Source of the DNA: Bacteroidota bacterium
Lineage (GTDB): Bacteria > Bacteroidota > Bacteroidia > Flavobacteriales > Flavobacteriaceae
Direction: 5' to 3'
Length of the DNA stretch: 13,914 nucleotides
Assembly: GCA_024278565.1 (NCBI GenBank)
Contig: JAJRSY010000233.1
Coordinates: 1-13,914 of the forward strand
Position 1 is the stretch's first letter. Every line of letters starts with the position of its first letter. Both the position numbers and the translations under genes were made by a program. Under the pieces are notes generated by a model. The model made no database searches and had not been told where the DNA came from. It worked only from the letters and a program-made list of their open reading frames with translations. Of the stretch, positions 8,524 through 13,914 are shown piece by piece.

Positions 8524-9366
8524 TCACTTCACCATCCCCAAATTAATCACCTCTTGTTCGGTCAGGTAGCGCCAATGGCCACGTGGCAGGTCTTTCTTTG
8601 TAAGTGTACCGTATACCACACGATCCAACTTTGCAATGGTATAATCAAGTTCTTCGAAAACACGTTTTACGATATTGTTTCTAGAACTGTAGATCTCAAT
8701 ACCGATCTGGTTCTTTGGGGCATTCTCAACAAAACTGATCTCTTTGACCTTTACGGTATTTTCATCTACGGTCACCCCCTCTTGTATACGTTTCAAATCG
8801 GCACTTCGCAATTCTTTGGTAAGGGTAACGTGATAGATTTTCCTTAGTCCGTTTTTAGGCCGGGCCAATCTTTTTCCCAATTCGCCATCATTGGTGAACA
8901 GTAAGAGCCCCGTAGTACTTTTATCTAATTTATCAACGGGCGGGAGTTCTGATTTGGAAGCCCCTGCAACAAGGCCCATAGCCGTTCTTCTACCCCTATC
9001 ATCCTTGCCGGTGGTCACAAAATCTTTGGGCTTGTTCAATAGCACATATTCCTTTTTTATGGGGTTCAGTCTTCTCCCATCAAACCTAACGTCATCGGTC
9101 AACCTTACTTTATACCCCATTTCGGAAATTGGTTTACCGTTTACGGTTACACTACCGGCAGAAATGAAAATATCGGCTTCCCGTCTTGAACAAACACCGG
9201 AATTGGCCACATAGCGGTTCAATCGAATTACATTAGGGTCTGATGGTGTTTTGGCCTCTTGCCCCTTTTTGGCTTTAGGTTTACCCTTGACAAAACCCTT
9301 CCGCCTGAAAGCCTCTCCTTCTTTTCGTGATGATTTTCTATTCTTGTTGGAGTCCAATCTACCCAT
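8524..9366 (-). CDS. rluB: RsuA/RluB-family rRNA pseudouridine synthase with altered signature
   Basis: A 280-residue protein with a lysine/arginine-rich N-terminal tail (1-45), an S4 RNA-binding domain (about 46-93, IRLNRYVANSGVCSRREAD), and the RsuA-type catalytic domain beginning at YVLLNKP (107-113). Family members isomerise uridines in rRNA. The catalytic Asp is Asp148 in PVDKLDKSTTGLLLFTNDG. The family motif normally reads GRLD before this Asp, but here it is DKLD, so the near-invariant Gly-Arg pair is Asp145-Lys146. Later blocks (RKIYHVTL, SSRNNIVKRVFEEL, LPRGHWRYLTEQE) are normal. The gene symbol reflects the closest well-known member; the exact rRNA position is not established. It converges on the arginine operon, and a -7 promoter element sits just upstream of its ATG. 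Confidence 0.88.
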   Translation of the reverse strand: MGRLDSNKNRKSSRKEGEAFRRKGFVKGKPKAKKGQEAKTPSDPNVIRLNRYVANSGVCSRREADIFISAGSVTVNGKPISEMGYKVRLTDDVRFDGRRLNPIKKEYVLLNKPKDFVTTGKDDRGRRTAMGLVAGASKSELPPVDKLDKSTTGLLLFTNDGELGKRLARPKNGLRKIYHVTLTKELRSADLKRIQEGVTVDENTVKVKEISFVENAPKNQIGIEIYSSRNNIVKRVFEELDYTIAKLDRVVYGTLTKKDLPRGHWRYLTEQEVINLGMVK

Positions 9367-9380
9367 GCTTCTTCTTTTTG

Positions 9381-9388
9381 CAAAGGTA
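9381..9388 (-). promoter_or_regulatory. -7 promoter element upstream of the pseudouridine synthase
   Basis: On the minus strand this reads TACCTTTG, a full match to the Bacteroidota primary-sigma -7 consensus TAnnTTTG. It lies 14 nt before the ATG at 9366, implying an untranslated leader of about 10 nt. No good -33 TTTG is visible at the usual spacing. This suggests the gene is transcribed independently of the UbiA gene upstream. Confidence 0.5.
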
Positions 9389-9435
9389 GGAAAGGGTTTC
9401 GGATGTTCGGTACGAACTTTTACAAAAGGATCGGG

Positions 9436-10341
9436 TCACACTATTCTATGAAGCACCAAATCAACATCGATCAACAATATACTGAAAACCCCGGCAATGA
9501 TAATGAGTTTTAAAATATTGTGCAGCCACACATAATCCCTTTTTTCCTTTGATTTGAACAGCAACACCAAGAACATAAGAAGTAAGACTATACATGCCAT
9601 AAAATAATAGTTCATATGCCCCACATCAAATTTCGATATCAGTAATAAGGAAGGAATCAGGGTAAGCAGCACCAAAATCGTAATACCAATTTTAGAAATA
9701 CGGGGGCCGTACATAATAGGTATCGTTCGATAATTATGGGCTAGATCACCTGTCATATTCTCTAAATCTTTTATCATTTCACGCACCAAAATCAACAAAA
9801 ACAAAAACAGGGCGTGAACAAAAATCACGGTCTCAAAATTCTTGTAATAAACAAAAACCGCAAAGAAAGGCGCTATGGCCAATATGGCCGAGACTAAATT
9901 ACCTACAAACGGAATCTTTTTTAGTTTGTGCGAATAGAACCAAATACCAAAAATATAGACCGAAAAAAACAAGACCGCTCGAAAAGATACATAGCTGGCG
10001 ACAAAGGCCGCTAAAAAATTAAGCATAAAATAGGTGGTCAACTTAAAACGTTGGCTTACCAACCGCTCTAACATACTTTTGGCAGGCTTATTGATCAAAT
10101 CTTTTTCGGCATCATAAAAATTATTGATAATATACCCACTAGCCACAACAAGGGCAGAAGCAACAACAATAAAAAACAGGTTTAAATCAAAAACCACTTT
10201 TCGAAGCGGAAGGTGGGGCGCAAGTATATAAACAGATGCTACATACTGAGCCAAAACGATCATTAAGATATTATAGCCCCGAACCACCGAAAACAGACTC
10301 AATAACTTTAGAAGTAAGAGTTTGTTTTTTCTACTAAGCAT
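9436..10341 (-). CDS. UbiA-family prenyltransferase (geranylgeranylglyceryl-phosphate-synthase-like)
   Basis: A 301-residue, very hydrophobic protein with about eight to nine predicted membrane segments. The two polyprenyl-diphosphate/Mg binding motifs of the UbiA superfamily are present: INNFYDAEKD (72-81; Asp77, Asp81) and REMIKDLENMTGD (187-199; Asp192, Glu194, Asp199). Family members move a prenyl chain onto an acceptor at the membrane. This subtype in Flavobacteriia is usually labelled (S)-2,3-di-O-geranylgeranylglyceryl phosphate synthase by similarity to archaeal lipid enzymes, but its acceptor is not established by sequence. It lies 117 nt downstream of a mevalonate-kinase-like gene and probably shares its transcript, linking isoprenoid supply to use. 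No -7 promoter match is visible in the gap. Confidence 0.85.
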   Translation of the reverse strand: MLSRKNKLLLLKLLSLFSVVRGYNILMIVLAQYVASVYILAPHLPLRKVVFDLNLFFIVVASALVVASGYIINNFYDAEKDLINKPAKSMLERLVSQRFKLTTYFMLNFLAAFVASYVSFRAVLFFSVYIFGIWFYSHKLKKIPFVGNLVSAILAIAPFFAVFVYYKNFETVIFVHALFLFLLILVREMIKDLENMTGDLAHNYRTIPIMYGPRISKIGITILVLLTLIPSLLLISKFDVGHMNYYFMACIVLLLMFLVLLFKSKEKRDYVWLHNILKLIIIAGVFSILLIDVDLVLHRIV

Positions 10342-10458
10342 TTTTGGAGTTTATCTGATAAGGTTCTGAGTAGGATCTTTGCTTGTTTTAACCATTGGTT
10401 TTCGTAAAACCGGTCTTATCGAAAAAGGCTGGAAAACAATTCTATCTTTTGGAAAAAA

Positions 10459-11397
10459 TCAAAAACTATATACCACTTCTAAATTATAGTCTTTGAGTGC
10501 CGTTTTCGCCTTATCGAAATCTTGGGCAAAACCCAAAATATAACCTCCACCACCTGAACCACATAATTTCAAGTAATAGTCGTTGGTGTCAATGCCCTGT
10601 TTCCATAATTGATGGAACTTGACAGGAATCATTGGTTTGAAGTTATCGAGTACAACATGGGAAAGCTGTTTCAGGTTTCCGAAAAGTGATTTTACATTTC
10701 CGTTTACAAAATCCTCAACACAAGCATCTGTATGTTTGATAAATTGGTTCTTCAACATCGTGCGAAAACCTTCTTGCTTCATCTTCTCCATAAACAACTG
10801 CACCATGGGTGCAGTTTCTCCTGTTGACCCACTATCTAATAGAAAGACCGCTCCCTTACCTTCAGTATTTTGCGTAGGTATGCTGGTAGATTCTATATTA
10901 TCTTGTGAATTGATGAGGATAGGAAGGCTCAAATAACTGTTCAAGGGATCCAAACCCGAAGATTTTCCATGAAAAAAAGATTCCATAGCACCAAAAATAA
11001 CTTTTAACCGCAACAACTTTTCACGGGTAAGGTTTTCAAGAACGGTAATCTTATCATTTGCATACTTATCATAAACAGCAGCTACCAAGGCCCCGCTACT
11101 ACCAACACCATACCCTTGTGGAATAGAGCTATCGAAATACATACCCGCACCAATATCTTTTTTCAGTGTATCAAAATCAAACGAAACCAACTGCGGATTA
11201 TTTTTTCCGATTTGTTCAAGATAATCGACAAAACACCTTAAATGCTGATTTGATTTTTTAGCCTCTTCTGACGGATTTTCAACCGCCTTCAAAGCCCCCT
11301 TAAAAAAATTATAGGGAATGGACAGACCTTTGGAATCTTTTATGATGCCATATTCTCCAAAGAGAAGAATTTTCGAATAAAACAAAGGTCCTTTCAT
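10459..11397 (-). CDS. mevalonate kinase-like GHMP kinase
   Basis: A 312-residue GHMP-superfamily kinase expected to phosphorylate mevalonate (or phosphomevalonate) with ATP. Motif 1 is SKILLFGEYGII with Lys9 and Glu15; motif 2 is PQGYGVGSSGA (93-103), the ATP phosphate loop; SSGLDP gives the catalytic-type Asp150; motif 3 is LCGSGGGGYI (278-287). Well-studied mevalonate kinases usually have GEH at motif 1, while GEY is more like phosphomevalonate kinases, so the substrate is not certain. The ATG at 11397 begins MKGPLFYSKILLFGEYG, a natural N terminus for the family. It sits between a four-helix-bundle gene and the UbiA gene, with mvaD further upstream on the same strand. This is a mevalonate-pathway cluster, cytoplasmic. 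Confidence 0.85.
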   Translation of the reverse strand: MKGPLFYSKILLFGEYGIIKDSKGLSIPYNFFKGALKAVENPSEEAKKSNQHLRCFVDYLEQIGKNNPQLVSFDFDTLKKDIGAGMYFDSSIPQGYGVGSSGALVAAVYDKYANDKITVLENLTREKLLRLKVIFGAMESFFHGKSSGLDPLNSYLSLPILINSQDNIESTSIPTQNTEGKGAVFLLDSGSTGETAPMVQLFMEKMKQEGFRTMLKNQFIKHTDACVEDFVNGNVKSLFGNLKQLSHVVLDNFKPMIPVKFHQLWKQGIDTNDYYLKLCGSGGGGYILGFAQDFDKAKTALKDYNLEVVYSF

Positions 11398-11423
11398 TCT
11401 TATAATTAAAAATTAATACTGAA

Positions 11424-11437
11424 GAATTATGAATTAT
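11424..11437 (-). repeat. AT-rich tandem 7-mer at the 3' end of the four-helix gene
   Basis: GAATTAT occurs twice in tandem on the plus strand (11424-11430, 11431-11437), overlapping the stop codon of the small gene (11434-11436). Next to it, ATTAA and TTAAT (about 11405-11417) flank three A. The 36-nt gap to the GHMP-kinase start is almost entirely A and T. Possible junction scar of an insertion. Confidence 0.45.
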
Positions 11438-11757
11438 TTTTTCGAAGATTTTACAATACTTACCAATAATTTTAATAGTTCTTCTATTTTTTGTTTGAAT
11501 TGAATAAATTTTTCTTTCTCAATATACCCCGTTCTATTTAACAGATCCGACCAATAACCAGTTTCGTTTGCCTCCTTTAAATTAATTGTCATTTTATTAA
11601 TCAATTCGGCTTCTCTAATATTTGCTCCAATCGAAGTTCCCGATCTTAAAAATTGTTTAGACATAAACTCTTTATGCTGGGCAACGACATCTTTATAAAG
11701 ATAAACAATCTCCACGGCAAAATCGAAACTCTTGGTCTTAATAATGTTCTCTCTCAT
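11434..11757 (-). CDS. four-helix-bundle protein (S23/23S-rRNA intervening-sequence-protein-like)
   Basis: A 107-residue helical protein matching the small four-helix-bundle family first known from proteins encoded in 23S rRNA intervening sequences and also seen as accessory (Avd-like) proteins of diversity-generating retroelements. Visible features are an amphipathic first helix (KSFDFAVEIVYLYK), the family-typical QFLRSGTSIGANIREAE (35-51), the NLKEANETGYWSDLL block (59-73) and a basic C terminus. The ATG at 11757 is preferred over a TTG two codons upstream. The molecular role of free-standing copies is unknown; they are thought to bind nucleic acid or protein partners. It is visibly more AT-rich than the mevalonate genes on either side and is flanked by short AT repeats at both ends, which suggests it was inserted into an existing operon. 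Confidence 0.85.
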   Translation of the reverse strand: MRENIIKTKSFDFAVEIVYLYKDVVAQHKEFMSKQFLRSGTSIGANIREAELINKMTINLKEANETGYWSDLLNRTGYIEKEKFIQFKQKIEELLKLLVSIVKSSKK

Positions 11758-11779
11758 GAACAATAAACGAACTATTTCG

Positions 11780-11809
11780 TTAATAATTATTTCTTATTAA
11801 TAATTATTT
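11780..11809 (-). repeat. direct repeat of a palindromic AT 13-mer at the mvaD 3' end
   Basis: TTAATAATTATTT occurs at 11780-11792 and again at 11797-11809 with a 17-nt period. Each copy contains the perfect palindrome AATAATTATT. The mvaD stop (11787-11789) lies within the first copy, and the last codons of mvaD (IIINKK) come from the repeat. Either a duplication made when the neighbouring four-helix gene arrived or simple AT slippage. Confidence 0.6.
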
Positions 11810-12884
11810 TCTGAGCACCAAAACCAATTTGGTCACAAATGTACTGCCCATTTTGACAATATACAACTAACTCATTCTTAATAAATTGGAACACCTCTTT
11901 CTTTTCATGTTCGGGGTACAGCACATGTACATTCGCCCCTGCATCAAGGGTAAAGCAAAGGTTGGTTTTTGACGATTTTCTAAAGGCCCATATTTTATTG
12001 ATGATCTGCAAGGTATTCGGCTTCATCAACACAAAATAGGGCAGGCTTGTCATCATCATCGCATGTAAGGTCAAGGCCTCACTTTCAACGATTTTAATGA
12101 ACTCATTTAAATTTCCATCTGCAAAAACCGATTTCAATTTTGTCAGGTTTTCATGCGCTTGGGCGAAACGTTGTTCAGAAAACGGGTGGTTGCGCATCAG
12201 ATCATGGCCAACCGTGCTGCTTACTTGCTTCTCACCCTTGTCTACCAAAAGGATCGTATCTTGATAATTCTTGAACACCGTATGTACCTTATTAGAGAAT
12301 TTGATACCGTACAAATCAGAACTGCCCTCAGTACTCTCATGGTTTCCCCATTGTACCAAATCACCTTCAATACTACGGCAGGCACTGCCCGACCCCAAAC
12401 GGGCCAAAAAAGATGCTTTTTTAGTGAAAAATTCTGTAGTGATATTGGGGCTCAACTCCCGTTCCAAATACATCAAACAAAGAGCCAGAGCAGACATGCC
12501 ACTCGCCGAAGAGGCAATTCCGCTACTATGGGGAAAAGAGTTTGCCGTCTCTATGGTAAAATGATAGTCTTTTAAAAAAGGAAGGTAGTTTTCAATACGA
12601 TTGAAAAAGGTTTCTATTTTCGGTTTGAATTCCTCTTTCATACTTCCCTCAAAAAATAGATCAAACGAGAAATTCGAAGTTTTTCGTACTCGTTTTTTAT
12701 ACGAAACAGAAGTGATTGTCGCACACGCATCTAAGGTGAAACTTATCGAAGGGTTGGCAGGAATCTGATTTTCCTTTTTGCCCCAATACTTTACCAGTGC
12801 AATATTACTGGGCGACCGATAAGTCACTTTCCCTTCTTCTACCTCATTCATATAAGGAGAAGGAACAAAGTCTTCTTCAATCAT
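11787..12884 (-). CDS. mvaD: diphosphomevalonate decarboxylase
   Basis: ATP-dependent decarboxylation of mevalonate diphosphate to isopentenyl diphosphate, the last step of the mevalonate pathway. Numbering from the upstream ATG, the 368-residue frame shows SPSNIALVKYWGKK (27-40), NPSISFTL (47-54), PHSSGIASSASGMSALAL (121-138; ATP loop), RLGSGSACRSIEG (165-177) and FTLDAGANVHVLY (314-326) with the catalytic-type Asp317. Two ATGs are possible: 12893 (MRSMIEED) and 12884 (MIEEDFVP). I prefer 12884 because the promoter element at 12903-12910 would leave almost no leader for 12893, and an M-x-E-x-DF start is what I expect in this group. The last residues are encoded by an AT repeat. It is the first gene of the leftward isoprenoid transcript. 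Confidence 0.9.
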   Translation of the reverse strand: MIEEDFVPSPYMNEVEEGKVTYRSPSNIALVKYWGKKENQIPANPSISFTLDACATITSVSYKKRVRKTSNFSFDLFFEGSMKEEFKPKIETFFNRIENYLPFLKDYHFTIETANSFPHSSGIASSASGMSALALCLMYLERELSPNITTEFFTKKASFLARLGSGSACRSIEGDLVQWGNHESTEGSSDLYGIKFSNKVHTVFKNYQDTILLVDKGEKQVSSTVGHDLMRNHPFSEQRFAQAHENLTKLKSVFADGNLNEFIKIVESEALTLHAMMMTSLPYFVLMKPNTLQIINKIWAFRKSSKTNLCFTLDAGANVHVLYPEHEKKEVFQFIKNELVVYCQNGQYICDQIGFGAQKIIINKK

Positions 12885-12902
12885 GGAGCGCATACTTTTT
12901 CA

Positions 12903-12935
12903 CAAAGATAGTTTTTAAACCTTCAATCGACCAAA
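12903..12935 (-). promoter_or_regulatory. Bacteroidota-type promoter for mvaD
   Basis: On the minus strand TTTG (12932-12935) is followed after 21 nt by TATCTTTG (12903-12910). This matches the -33 TTTG and -7 TAnnTTTG consensus of the Bacteroidota primary sigma factor with normal spacing. The start point should fall near 12896-12899, giving a leader of about 12-15 nt to the ATG at 12884. It probably drives mvaD, the four-helix gene, the GHMP kinase and UbiA. Confidence 0.65.
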
Positions 12936-13091
12936 GGCAGTATTCGATAAACCAACAACCGTAGGTTTATCAATGGCACAACAGATTAAAACAGCAACAG
13001 GTAAAAACCCCATAAAATACGAGGTTTTGCCAATTGGTCTTTTCTGCCCTAGTTTCTTTTTGGCATCTTAGGAACATTACTGCTCATGTTC

Positions 13092-13099
13092 TACCTTTG
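13092..13099 (+). promoter_or_regulatory. -7 promoter element for the RND transporter gene
   Basis: TACCTTTG matches TAnnTTTG completely and sits 20 nt before the ATG at 13120, implying a leader of about 15 nt. No TTTG is found at the usual -33 spacing (the nearest T-rich TTTTTGG at 13057 is too far). The 226-bp region between the divergent mvaD and transporter starts contains this element and the mvaD promoter and otherwise nothing I can support. Confidence 0.5.
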
Positions 13100-13119
13100 T
13101 ACAAGGTGAAAACCGGACT

Positions 13120-13914
13120 ATGGCAAAGAAAATCAAGCAAGGCTTTTGGGCCAAAACAGCACGCATCATTTTAAGAAATAGAATCTTAATTCTACTTCTT
13201 ATAGCAGTTATTACGGTGTTTTTGGGACTTCAATGGAAAAACATGCGTTTTTCAAACTCGCCAGCAAATATGTTGCCCGACGACCACCCAGTGAATTTAG
13301 AATACCAATCTTTTTTAAAACAGTTTGGCGAAGAAGGTAATGCGGTTGTTTTTGCAGTAAAGGACAGTGCCCTTTATCAGCCCGAAAATTTTAACCGATG
13401 GAATAAACTGAGTAAACAATTGGGCGCATTCCCCGAAGTTGAATTTGTGCTATCTACCGACAACCTTCAAGAATTGGTAAAGGATAACGAAAGACAAGAA
13501 TTTGTACTACAACCGCTGATCAAAAAACCGCCAAGCACCCAAACAGAAGTAGACAGCCTTACGCACCATCTTTTCAACAATATGCCTTTTTATGAAAATC
13601 TACTTTTCAACAAAGAGACCCGTACAATTCGTACAGTAATGTATCTCGACAAAGATATTGTCAACACCTCTGTTCGAAAAGATTTCATTCTCAAAGACAT
13701 GATCAACCTGATAGAAGGTTTTGAACAAGAGACCGGTCTCGATGTTCGCATATCGGGTATGCCCTATATACGCACCATGAACTCTCAAAATATAATCGAT
13801 GAGATCGGTAAGTTTATCTTGGCCGCACTTGGGGTGACCTCATTACTGTTCTTCTTTTTCTTTCGAAGTTTTAGGGCAACCTTGATCTCAATGTTCGTTG
13901 TGATCATTGGCGTC
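13120..13914 (+). CDS. RND/MMPL-family membrane transporter, 3' end outside window
   Basis: Open from the ATG at 13120 (MAKKIKQGFWAKTARIILRN) to the end of the window, 265 codons. A first membrane helix (about residues 18-38, ILILLLIAVITVFLGL) is followed by a periplasmic domain of about 190 residues. This begins MRFSNSPANMLPDDHPV, the usual RND-superfamily segment after TM1 with the DDHP-type turn. A second helix follows (about 236-260, FILAALGVTSLLFFFFF, then RSFRATLISMFVVIIGV), the start of the membrane core. This layout is that of the MMPL/HpnN-like RND exporters rather than the tripartite AcrB type, which has a larger porter domain. Substrate unknown; nearby isoprenoid genes hint at a lipid, but that is only context. 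It is divergent from mvaD. Confidence 0.85.
   Translation, partial: MAKKIKQGFWAKTARIILRNRILILLLIAVITVFLGLQWKNMRFSNSPANMLPDDHPVNLEYQSFLKQFGEEGNAVVFAVKDSALYQPENFNRWNKLSKQLGAFPEVEFVLSTDNLQELVKDNERQEFVLQPLIKKPPSTQTEVDSLTHHLFNNMPFYENLLFNKETRTIRTVMYLDKDIVNTSVRKDFILKDMINLIEGFEQETGLDVRISGMPYIRTMNSQNIIDEIGKFILAALGVTSLLFFFFFRSFRATLISMFVVIIGV

Noticed and set aside
8891..9214. A 107-codon plus-strand frame inside the pseudouridine-synthase gene.
   Set aside because: Shadow of the minus-strand gene, whose S4 and catalytic motifs are unmistakable.
10391..10414. Small inverted repeat GGTTTT-CGT-AAAACC (with outer ACC/GGT) between the GHMP kinase and UbiA genes.
   Set aside because: The 6-bp AT-rich stem has no T run in the direction of transcription, so it is too weak to call a terminator.
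12153..12575. A 140-codon plus-strand frame inside mvaD.
   Set aside because: Antisense shadow of mvaD; no family resemblance and no start signals.
12973..13071. A 32-codon plus-strand frame (MAQQIKTATGKN...) between mvaD and the transporter gene.
   Set aside because: Short, unrecognised, and with no promoter or ribosome-binding support. It ends just before the transporter's -7 element and may be chance.

Overview
The window looks like a chromosome segment of a marine-type Flavobacteriaceae (Bacteroidota). Supporting signs are the arginine/proline gene order, the succinylornithine-type transcarbamylase, a mevalonate pathway with a UbiA prenyltransferase, TAnnTTTG-type -7 promoter elements, and the absence of clear Shine-Dalgarno sequences. 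The genus cannot be told from this sequence.

Positions 1-8132, plus strand: a long arginine operon with the proline genes interleaved, in the order proC (5' end outside the window), argD, proA, proB, argF', argB, argE, argH. Together the genes convert acyl-glutamate to acyl-ornithine, acyl-citrulline, citrulline and arginine, and glutamate to proline. Ser90 in the transcarbamylase points to N-succinylated rather than N-acetylated intermediates. The operon is built as tightly coupled pairs (argD-proA and proB-argF' overlap by 4 bp; argB-argE are 5 nt apart). All four longer junctions carry palindromic elements, two of which form the end of the upstream reading frame. argH is interrupted by a one-base frameshift near 7603-7606, which separates its two sets of catalytic motifs.

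Positions 8133-8523: an AT-rich gap with one small predicted lipoprotein. Its frame breaks at a run of nine A, and the -1 frame stays open into the 3' end of the convergent neighbour.

Positions 8524-12910, minus strand: going leftward from its promoter, mvaD, a small four-helix-bundle (S23/IVP-like) protein, a mevalonate-kinase-like GHMP kinase, a UbiA-family prenyltransferase, and then a separately promoted RsuA/RluB-type pseudouridine synthase. mvaD, the GHMP kinase and UbiA form an isoprenoid-synthesis and use cluster. The four-helix gene looks like an AT-rich insertion into it.

Positions 12911-13914: a divergent promoter region, then the first 265 codons of an RND/MMPL-type membrane transporter that runs off the window.

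I see no CRISPR array, tRNA, rRNA, transposase or obviously new defence or secretion system. The window is mainly core metabolism. The most interesting points are the argH frameshift, the hairpin spacers between operon modules, and the altered RsuA-family signature.
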